Shown here one piece after another: positions 34,168 to 42,800 of a stretch of 64,000 bases of DNA. The notes under the pieces are model-generated. The model was not told the DNA's origin and did no database searches. It saw only the letters and a program-made list of their open reading frames with translations. Numbering within the stretch: the first letter of the stretch is position 1; each line of letters opens with the position of its first letter. Made by a program: the position numbers and the translations under genes. This stretch comes from UBA8752 sp002336475 (GTDB lineage Bacteria; Bacteroidota; Bacteroidia; Flavobacteriales_D; Sanyastnellaceae). The stretch spans positions 868,001 to 932,000 of the forward strand of contig OX044365.1 of assembly GCA_943846755.1 (NCBI GenBank). The letters run 5' to 3'.

Positions 34168-37100
34168 TTGTCCTTCACAGAGATGGTCTGAGAGCAACTC
34201 TCGGTATGATCATTGCCACATGCGTCGGCGGCATAACCCGTCCAAGTCCTGACAATGGTATAGCAGCCCGTGCTCGTAGAATCCGTCACTACGTCTGCAT
34301 AGGACAGGCTCAGCGAATCCAGCACACAATTGTCAGACCCTTCGAAAGCTGGACCTGCATAGGATGCAGGATCAAGGTCAGCCGCACAATCCTCATCAAC
34401 AAACACATCGTAATCTCCGGGACAAGCCAACGCGATGGTCGGAGCAATGTTATCCATTACCATGATGGTCTGTGAGCACGTTGCGGAATTCTCATTGCCA
34501 CATGAATCTGTCGCCATCGCTGTCCATGTGCGTTCGATGGTGTAACAGCCCGTGCTGGTGGAGTCAGTGACGGCGTCTGCGTATGACAACGCCTCGCTCT
34601 TCAGCCAGCAGTTGTCATCCGCAGTATAGGTGGCTGCGCCAGTGCTTGCAGTATCAATGGCTGCGTTACATGCCGCATCTACATAGACCGTAGCTGAATC
34701 TGGGCAGTCGATGGTAACAGTAGGTGGAACCAAATCCTCAAGAATGACAATCTGATCGAAAGTGGAAGTCAAACCACAGTCATCCGTCGCTGTGTAAGTC
34801 ACCTGCCAAGCAGAGTAGTTTCCACAACCACCGCTTCCTGGCGCACAGGATGCTGTCAGGGTCGCACCCCCACATTCATCAGATACGGCTACAATTCCAA
34901 GTGCAATCAATGCGTCCGCATCACAGACCCACTGTTCGCAAGAAAGCGTATCCAACAGCTGTCCTGTGATGACCGGAGCCATCGTGTCCTCAATGGTGAA
35001 GGTGGCTGTAGTAGAAGCCGCATTTCCACATGAATCAGTAGCAGTGAAGGTCACAATTGCTGTTCCCGTTTCACCACATCCATCTGAAAGACAACCCGCA
35101 GTGTGAACGAACCCGCGGTCCGTCGTTGGAGAATCATAGTTCTTATTGAATGCGCGCAGGGCAACGCGAGATTGCTGGGGCGTGTAGTCTGTGCGGCATC
35201 CGCCCAAAACGCCATCGGCGATTTCAATCACCTCTTGCATCCTCATTCCCATGAAGGGACCGCTGAGGACAATGAGATCACCCAAGGCAACATCCGAAGC
35301 ACTGAAATCAGCATCAGCAGCATCAAATTCAACGTTCAGCTTGGCTGTAATGATGTGAGAAACGAGCGCATTGTCCCAACACGTTGGGTCTATGGCTTCC
35401 TCTGTTGGGTTTGTTCCACCATGGGTCAGCACGAGGTCTTGAGCGCCTCCTGTGCATGGCAGGTAGGTATCAATGGCGTCTGCAGTGGTGAAGTCCAACT
35501 TGAAGCCACCATCACAACCTGCTGTCAAGCCTTCGGGGAATACTGCATCGAAGTCAGCATCGAGCAGCGCTGCTGCAGGATGGTTGTTGGCATTGCCCCA
35601 TGATCCTTGGCGATAGGTCTTGAATGAGCCTGCGCCATCGTCACAAGCATTGTAGTTGTTGGACCAGCTTACCTCACTGCAGTTGTCACTGGCAGTAGCG
35701 CCTCCATTGTTGTCCAACCAAGATTGAATCGCATCGGCATTGCCCATGCCATCGCATTCTACCGTTGTATCAAGCGCTGCAATGACGATAGGAGCAATCG
35801 AATCCACCAAAGTGATGGTTTGCTCACAGGTCAATGTGTCCTTGTTTTCACAGACATCCTCTGCCACCAACTGCCATGTGCGGACAAACTGGTAAGTATT
35901 GCCACACAATGACGTGGTGTCATCGTCGGAGAAAGTCAATTCAAAATCGGGATCAGCATCGCAGTTGTCAATGACTGTGAATTCTGGACTTCCTGTAACG
36001 GTAGTATCGGATCCAGATTCACAGCTGGCATCGACTTCCAATGAAATGTCTGCTGGACAATCCAAGGTCAAGACTGGGGCCAATGAGTCCCACTGCTGCA
36101 GATACTGCTGTGCCTCGACGCTGCGGTTTCCGCACGAGTCAATCGCGGTCCACAACCGCATCCATGTTCCAGGACAGCCACCAGAGAGCTGGTGAGCCTC
36201 AATCTCATAGCGAACTCCACTGCAGTTGTCCGTTGCAGAAATAGGAACAAGTGTGGGATCTGTGGGGTCCAAAACCTCATCACATGAAACGAACATGTAA
36301 ATGTCATAAGCATCCCACGTGGGTGCCTCTGTATCGGAGATGATGATGGTCTGCATGCACGTCGCAGTGCTGTCGTTGCCACAGGCATCAGTAGCGCTGG
36401 CCGTCCAGGTCCGCTGAATCGTATAGCAACCCGTCCCCGTGCTGTCGGTAACCACATCGTTGTAGCTGTCGCTCGAAGTGTAGAGACAGTTGTCATCGTA
36501 AGACACGATGATGTCACCCGTATTGGCAGGGTCTAAATCAACATAGCAAGACCCATCCACGACTACCATGGTATCGTTGGGACATGAGAGCGTGACGTCT
36601 GGCTTGATGTTGTCCATCACCATGATTGTCTGTGTGCAGGTCGTCGTGCTGTCGTTGCCACAGGCATCAGTAGCACTGGCCGTCCAGGTACGCTCGATCG
36701 TGTAGCAACCTGTGCTCGTAGAGTCGGTAACCACATCGTTATAGCTGTCACTAGAAGTAAACAAGCAGTTGTCGTCGTAGCTCACCGTGATGTCTCCGGT
36801 GTTTTCCAAGCTCAAGTCTGCAGCGCAGTTCGCATCAACGTATACAGTGGTGTTCTCTGGGCAGTCCAAGTCGATGCTCGGCTTGATGTTGTCCATCACC
36901 ATGATCGTCTGCATGCAGGTCGTCGTGCTGTCGTTGCCACAGGCATCAGTAGCACTGGCCGTCCAGGTACGCTCGATCGTGTAGCAACCTGTGCTCGTAG
37001 AGTCGGTCACTGCATCAGCGTAAGTCGCTCCAGAAGTAGCCAAGACGCAGTTGTCGTCGTAGCTCACCGTGATGTCGCCAGTATTGCTCGTGCTCAAGTC

Positions 37101-39545
37101 TGCTGCGCAGTCCGCATCAACGTACACCGTAGTGTTGGTTGGGCAGCTCAAGGTCACGTCCGGCTTCATGTTGTCCATCACCATGATCGTCTGCATGCAG
37201 GTCGTCGTGCTGTCGTTGCCACAGGCATCAGTAGCACTGGCCGTCCAGGTGCGCTCGATCGTGTAGCAACCTGTGCTCGTAGAGTCGGTCACTGCATCAG
37301 CGTAAGTCGCTCCAGAAGTAGCCAAGACGCAGTTGTCGTCGTAGCTCACCGTGATGTCGCCCGTATTGCTGGTGCTCAAGTCTGCAGCGCAGTCCGCATC
37401 AACGTACACCGTAGTGTTGGTTGGGCAGCTCAAGGTCACGTCCGGCTTCATGTTGTCCATCACCATGATCGTCTGTGTGCAGGTCGTCGTGCTGTCGTTG
37501 CCACAGTCATCAGTAGCAGTGGCCGTCCAAGTGCGCTCGACCGTGTAGCAACCTGTGCTCGTAGAGTCGGTCACTGCATCAGCGTAGGTCGTTCCAGAAG
37601 TAACCAAGACGCAGTTGTCGTCGTAGCTCACCGTGATGTCGCCCGTATTGCTTGTGCTCAAGTCTGCTGCGCAGTCCGCATCAACGTACACCGTGGTGTT
37701 GGTTGGGCAGCTCAAGGTCACGTCAGGTTTAATGCTGTCTAAGACAGTAATGGTCTGGGTATGGCTCACAAACAAAAGAGCAGGACAGCAAGAATCCTGT
37801 GCCAGCCAAGTCCTGTCAATGGAGTAACACCCTGCACCCGTGGAATCGTAAACCAAAGAAGAGTAAATTACTGGCAATGTTCCCAAGCAATTGTCTTCTG
37901 CAGTAATGACAGGAAGTGCAGGAATCTCATCGTAGCAAGTGACCGTTACATCAGCAGGCATCTCGCTGAGCTCCGGTGCGATAGTATCCCAGGCAAACAC
38001 AATCTGTGAAAACTCAGAGATATCGCCACACTCATCGTCCACTACCGTGTAGATGAAAACACTCTGTTTCGCATCCAACAACTCTGAGTCGGTCAATTCG
38101 CCGTCGCAATTGACATCCGGGCAGGTAAGACCCCTACTCGGCGGTTCCAAGTCCAAAAGCAAGTCACCGAACCCCCCTGTGATGGCACTTCCATCGAGTG
38201 TTCCAGTGTAATTAAACCAGGCACTTGCGCCGATCTCACTGCAATTGGTATTGTTTGCTTTTGGACCAACTTGGAAGCCCCACAAGGGCAGTCCTGTGCT
38301 GGGATTGTTTGCAGGAGCGTGACCCAAGGTCAAGTATGTGCCATTTCCTACAATGAAGCTTGTAGTAGCGGTATCCATCAAATAGATGTTCCACCCATCC
38401 TCTTCCTCTGGAGTGACGATGCAAGTCTGATCGTGCTTGAATGCATTCGCACCATTTGCACCCTGTAAGGCTCTCCACTCGCTGCCAGATACTCCTTCGG
38501 CATACTTATAGCTTACCTGATACACCAGGCTTGGATCGTCTACATCTTCGACATGGCCGTACACCCAAAATGTCTCTTCACTCTGGTAGTAAAAAAGTCC
38601 GTCACCGCTTGGCACGAGGTTACGGTCATCCGTAGGGTCCGTTCCAATTCCAAAAAGTTTAATGGCTGCTGTTGTTCCAATCTGCGCTTCAGCTGAAGTT
38701 GCCATAGTTGGCAAGACGGAATTTCTCAAATCGCCTGAGCCTACAACCTCAAAGCAAGAGAGGTCACCACGGTTGGCCTCAGCATCGGGATCACAGTTTG
38801 TTGGAAGGTCGCTCTGACATTGAACCTGTTGGTTGGTAAGATCATAGCTCAAGCCAGTATTGGCGTCGAGCAAGGCAATGGGCTCATCGCAGGCGGTGCA
38901 CTCACCGTCCCCGTTGGCATCATCGCACACCGAAAAATTGTTGAGTTGGTAGCTCTCAGAGCCGTCGGATCCAGAAATGCCCACAACAATGCGCAAGGCA
39001 ATTTGACTGTCTCCAGCCACATCAACCACGCTCGAGAAGCTCTCTTCTTCAGTTTGGGTTGATCCATCTCCCGAACCATCAACGTGGCCCGCAAATGATA
39101 CGATGGGTGAAGCATCCTGAACACCTCCTCGAACGACATACAAGGCGAACTCGTCTTGGAAGGTCCCTGCGTTTTCATGACCTCCCACACTCCGGGCATC
39201 AAAAGAAACGATGGTAGATGAGACCGCGCTCACGTCGATGTCTGCAGAATTCCAAACCTCAGAACCCGAGGGATATCGCTGATTGAATTCTAGAAATGCA
39301 TCTCCAGCAACGTCGACCAACTTCGGAATCCCATTGGTCGGAACAGAACAAGCGGGGCCAAGTGCCCAGCTCGCGTCTAAGGGAGTATAAACTGGATCGC
39401 ACAAATCTTCAGCATTTACTGGCGTCTCAGACTCAAAGTCTTCGCTGTAAATGACGATTTGGGCAGAGAGAACGATTGGTGAAAAGCAGAGGGCAACTAT
39501 GGCACACGCTTTAGACAACCAATTCAGGTGGTTTTGAAACAGCAT
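33861..39545 (-). CDS. Giant HYR-like repeat protein, N-terminal half
   Basis: 1894 open codons from an ATG at 39545 with a signal peptide (CAIVALCFSPIVLSAQ). Order: a lectin-like jelly-roll segment (~30-210), an 'FGFQVGPKANNTNCSEIGA' domain (~350-460), a first set of 94-residue HYR-like units (~590-1000), diverged HYR units, a ~170-residue domain also found in the C-terminal half (GSWGNANNHPA ... GVLGGC), and more HYR units. It stops after NMKPERRP, where the next unit should read NMKPDVTLSC. The break coincides with a unit 2 bp too long, so this and 29254-33864 are one gene of about 3430 codons. Expected at the cell surface, exported by T9SS. Confidence 0.75.
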   Translation of the reverse strand: MLFQNHLNWLSKACAIVALCFSPIVLSAQIVIYSEDFESETPVNAEDLCDPVYTPLDASWALGPACSVPTNGIPKLVDVAGDAFLEFNQRYPSGSEVWNSADIDVSAVSSTIVSFDARSVGGHENAGTFQDEFALYVVRGGVQDASPIVSFAGHVDGSGDGSTQTEEESFSSVVDVAGDSQIALRIVVGISGSDGSESYQLNNFSVCDDANGDGECTACDEPIALLDANTGLSYDLTNQQVQCQSDLPTNCDPDAEANRGDLSCFEVVGSGDLRNSVLPTMATSAEAQIGTTAAIKLFGIGTDPTDDRNLVPSGDGLFYYQSEETFWVYGHVEDVDDPSLVYQVSYKYAEGVSGSEWRALQGANGANAFKHDQTCIVTPEEEDGWNIYLMDTATTSFIVGNGTYLTLGHAPANNPSTGLPLWGFQVGPKANNTNCSEIGASAWFNYTGTLDGSAITGGFGDLLLDLEPPSRGLTCPDVNCDGELTDSELLDAKQSVFIYTVVDDECGDISEFSQIVFAWDTIAPELSEMPADVTVTCYDEIPALPVITAEDNCLGTLPVIYSSLVYDSTGAGCYSIDRTWLAQDSCCPALLFVSHTQTITVLDSIKPDVTLSCPTNTTVYVDADCAADLSTSNTGDITVSYDDNCVLVTSGTTYADAVTDSTSTGCYTVERTWTATATDDCGNDSTTTCTQTIMVMDNMKPDVTLSCPTNTTVYVDADCAADLSTSNTGDITVSYDDNCVLATSGATYADAVTDSTSTGCYTIERTWTASATDACGNDSTTTCMQTIMVMDNMKPDVTLSCPTNTTVYVDADCAADLSTSNTGDITVSYDDNCVLATSGATYADAVTDSTSTGCYTIERTWTASATDACGNDSTTTCMQTIMVMDNIKPSIDLDCPENTTVYVDANCAADLSLENTGDITVSYDDNCLFTSSDSYNDVVTDSTSTGCYTIERTWTASATDACGNDSTTTCTQTIMVMDNIKPDVTLSCPNDTMVVVDGSCYVDLDPANTGDIIVSYDDNCLYTSSDSYNDVVTDSTGTGCYTIQRTWTASATDACGNDSTATCMQTIIISDTEAPTWDAYDIYMFVSCDEVLDPTDPTLVPISATDNCSGVRYEIEAHQLSGGCPGTWMRLWTAIDSCGNRSVEAQQYLQQWDSLAPVLTLDCPADISLEVDASCESGSDTTVTGSPEFTVIDNCDADPDFELTFSDDDTTSLCGNTYQFVRTWQLVAEDVCENKDTLTCEQTITLVDSIAPIVIAALDTTVECDGMGNADAIQSWLDNNGGATASDNCSEVSWSNNYNACDDGAGSFKTYRQGSWGNANNHPAAALLDADFDAVFPEGLTAGCDGGFKLDFTTADAIDTYLPCTGGAQDLVLTHGGTNPTEEAIDPTCWDNALVSHIITAKLNVEFDAADADFSASDVALGDLIVLSGPFMGMRMQEVIEIADGVLGGCRTDYTPQQSRVALRAFNKNYDSPTTDRGFVHTAGCLSDGCGETGTAIVTFTATDSCGNAASTTATFTIEDTMAPVITGQLLDTLSCEQWVCDADALIALGIVAVSDECGGATLTASCAPGSGGCGNYSAWQVTYTATDDCGLTSTFDQIVILEDLVPPTVTIDCPDSATVYVDAACNAAIDTASTGAATYTADDNCWLKSEALSYADAVTDSTSTGCYTIERTWTAMATDSCGNENSATCSQTIMVMDNIAPTIALACPGDYDVFVDEDCAADLDPASYAGPAFEGSDNCVLDSLSLSYADVVTDSTSTGCYTIVRTWTGYAADACGNDHTESCSQTISVKDNIKPDVTLSCPTNTTVYVDADCAADLSTSNTGDITVSYDDNCVLATSGATYADAVTDSTSTGCYTIERTWTASATDACGNDSTTTCMQTIMVMDNMKPERRP
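36610..37734 (-). repeat. Second block of four ~282-bp HYR-like repeats
   Basis: Units begin at 36610, 36889, 37171 and 37453, ending at 37734; the first is 279 bp (one codon shorter, SDSYNDVV variant), the rest 282 bp. They are of the same type as those at 31346-34167, separated from them by about 2.4 kb of diverged domains. A further weaker unit precedes 36610. Confidence 0.9.
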
Positions 39546-39800
39546 TTTTGGTCAAATGGATATTCTGTAAAGTTCCTCCACCTCAACCCTATTATTTCAA
39601 ACAACTCTGATAACGCGACTAAATCGCCTTTAATTCTTCTTAATCCATTTAATAATTAGACTTCTGTATTTATGACGGGGCTTATAATCGTGTGTGAAGA
39701 CAAGTGAAAACCTGTTTTCCCAAATCAAAAACAGAAGATATTATACCGTCAGAAAAGAGGCCCATAACTCTCAGAATAATCCTACGTCTAGAAAAATGCA
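39546..39800. other. AT-rich promoter region of the giant HYR-like gene
   Basis: No gene is seen. The stretch is visibly AT-rich compared with the coding regions, and lies upstream of the ATG at 39545 (minus strand). It must contain that gene's promoter, but I find no convincing full -33/-7 pair. The terminator of the next gene bounds it on the right. Confidence 0.5.
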
Positions 39801-39826
39801 GAAAGCCACCCCGAAGGGTGGCTTTC
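39801..39826. terminator. Intrinsic terminator after the second HYR-like gene
   Basis: GAAAGCCACCC and GGGTGGCTTTC form an 11-bp stem with a CGAA loop, 39 bases past the stop at 39866 on the minus strand. Loop and much of the stem match the terminator at 29205, another sign that the two large genes are related by duplication. Confidence 0.85.
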
Positions 39827-39865
39827 CATTGTTTTACGATGTGAGGGCATGCCCTCAAATTTAGC

Positions 39866-42800
39866 TTACTCGCTAACCAACAGCTTCTTGACTACCAGGT
39901 AGTCGTTGCTGCTCAAGCGAATCTGGTACATACCATCGCTCAATCCATCGGCATCCACATTCAGCGTGTGATTCACGCCTGTTTGGGCAATGCCGTCATA
40001 GAGTTCAGCGACCAATACACCGTCCATTCCAATCAGATCCACGCGAATCCGCATGTTCTCTGTTACAACGAAGCCAAGTTGGCTCACATCGTTGGTTGGG
40101 TTAGGCTGCAGGTTTGTCACCCGAATGGGGGTCTTGCCTGTAGTCAAGTCGCCCGCTCCTCCGATGACCACTGGTGTGTGGTCTCCGTTGGTTCCCTGGC
40201 CGCTCAAATCGCTGTCGTCGTCCGTGCCATCTACATCACCAGACATGCTGAAGGTGTAGCTAAACTCAGACTCGTTGCCGCAATCGTCGGTAGCCGTGCA
40301 CGTGTGCTCGATGGCCCATGGGAGGCAGAAGTCCATGTCGAAGAACAAGTCTCCTGAACCCATCACCTCGTTTGGTGTACCGTACATCGTTCCGCTGTAG
40401 TAGAACCATCCGCTGAGGCCAAAGTTGGCGTTCTGCTGGTTGGCTCCCAGACCCAGCTGGAAAGCATAGTGACCGTTGGCTGGCTGATGTGACAGATCCA
40501 AGTGACCGCTGCTGTATGCTCCGAAACCATCCAATGATGTCTCGTTGCAATTCAGGATCAGGTACTGCCATGCAGCAATATCAGCAGGATCAAGTCCCAG
40601 CGTACCGATAGGGTCGCAGCTCTGCAACATTCCACCAGTGTGGCTGATGCCGCATGACCCATTCGGATCGAGCGTCAAGGACAGGTTCCAACCTGCGTTC
40701 GGGATTGTTGTACTGGTCAACTCAGCCGTCAACACAATGTCACCGTTGGTCTTGACCTCAGCCAATCCACCACTGGTGATGGTGTAGAACTCATCGTTGT
40801 TTGGCAGTCCAATCAAACGCATGGCATGGGGATCCATGTCATTGCACGTTTGACCGTTTCCAAGGAAGCCCTCTGGTGTAGAAGCCATGCCATACAGCGC
40901 AACATCTCCATTTGGAGCATACTCGCCAGTGGTGTCCACTGCGCATGAGATGGTGACATCGCTGTCGCAATTGTCCTCAGCATCTACGTTGCAAGCTGCG
41001 GGGATGTCGAGATCACCGAAACCATTATCGCAGTTCACGTCGATCACCTGACCGTTCACGTAGTTACACGTCTCCGTGAACTGAGGTGCAGTTTCGTCGA
41101 GTACCGTGATGGTCTGCTCATGGAGGATGTGGTCACTCTCGTTTCCGCATTCATCATAGGCATACACCGTCCAAGTACGAATGAACTCGTAGCTGCCTTC
41201 ACAGCTGTAGTCGATGTCAGACCCTTCAATGAGCAATGTCTCACCGTCATGCGAGAATGTGACATCCCCGTTGTAACCGTGCCATACTGACCAGTTGGCC
41301 TCCTGGTAAACCCCGATGAAGTCTTCTCCACTTGGGCCCGAGAAATTCGAGATCAAGACGCTTGAACCTCCACTGGTGATGTCAAAGGCGACAATAGCCA
41401 TGCCGATGGTGTCTCCAGCGTATACTGGCATCTCGAACGTCCCCGAATCTTCAGACTCGAGCTGCTCGGCCGAGAGTTCGCCGTAGAGATCGCCATTCCG
41501 ATACATGGCTACCTCAAAGAGTCCGCCATTGACGTCCGTTGAATTGAACAACCAATCGAAAGAAAGGTCACCATCAATTTCAATCTCAAATTGTGCATAG
41601 GTCACAGGATCCGATTCATTACCACCTTCCAAGTTCAATTCTGGCAAAATCTGGTAATCATCATCCTGCTCACAGAGACAGAACTGAGGTCCATCCTCAT
41701 GGCTGATGGAGACTTCTGCATAGCAGCAGTCGTCATCGCCAGCAGTGGCAGACGCCACACCCGTCATGTTCACACCCGTATTGATGTTGCATGACGCGTT
41801 TTGTATCAAGGTGTCATCTTCGGGGAATTCAACAGTGGCCACTTCAGGGGCAATGTTGTCTTCGATTGTGAAGCTGGCGACCGTAGGCGTGCTGTTACCA
41901 CAAGCGTCCGTAGCGTAGAACGTTACCGTAACATCGCCTGTAGCACCGCAACCATCACTCAGCATGGGGTTGATTCCAGCTGTGGCCACAGGAACTTCAT
42001 AGTCCCAGATGAGCTCAGGAGAGCAGTCATCCGTCGCTGCAGCACCACCGTGGTTGGCCAGCCAGAGGTTGAACTGAGCGAGGTTGCCCTCACCGTCACA
42101 CTCTACTGTCATATCCTCAGCTTCCTGCGTGATCACTGGATAATCTGAATCCTGTACTTCGATGGTCTGGACCTGTGTGGTCTCGTTGCCACAAGGATCG
42201 GTCAACACCCAGGTACGCTCGATTGTACGGCAATCCTCGTCCTTTTCTGTGATGGTTGTATCGGCATACGTCAACACCAATTCCTCTGATGAAGAACAGT
42301 TGTCTGAGTATGTCGGCGTTCCCAGCACATCAGGATGCAACGATGTTCCACACTCTGCCAACCCAGCTGCTGGGAAGGTATCGAATGTTGGAGCTGTTGC
42401 ATCAAGGAGCTGCACGTTATGGCTCACCGTGATGGTGTTGCCCGAACAGTCGGTAGCCTGATAGGTGTGCTTGTAGACTCCGCAAGCAGATGAACCCAAT
42501 GTTGCTGTTAAGAGCTCAACGCCCACAAGCTGCAGATCCACACCAGGATCGCAATTGTCCGAAGCGGTCGCATAAATGCCATCGCTGTCGTATTGCTCAC
42601 ATGCAATGTCATGAACAGCATTCAATTGGATGGCCGGATTGATTGTATCCAGCACTTGGATGGTCTGCACATACGTGGAGGTGTCCGAAGTATTGGAACA
42701 CTCATCGGTCAAAGACGCCGACCATGTGCGGTAGATGGTGTGGCTGCAATCTTGTGAACCAACAGTGTCGTCAGCAAAGCTGATGTGTTGGGTCAAGTCT

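Noticed and set aside
30463..34475. Long plus-strand ORFs opposite the HYR-like gene (up to 716 codons, repetitive)
   Set aside because: They are antisense mirrors of the 282-bp coding repeats; the product is a repeated His/Arg/Val-rich sequence with no signal or family, and the minus-strand frame has clear domains and a T9SS tail.
31346..37734. CRISPR-like regular periodicity
   Set aside because: The 282-bp spacing is continuous coding repeats with near-identical content, with no short repeat/unique spacer structure and no cas genes.
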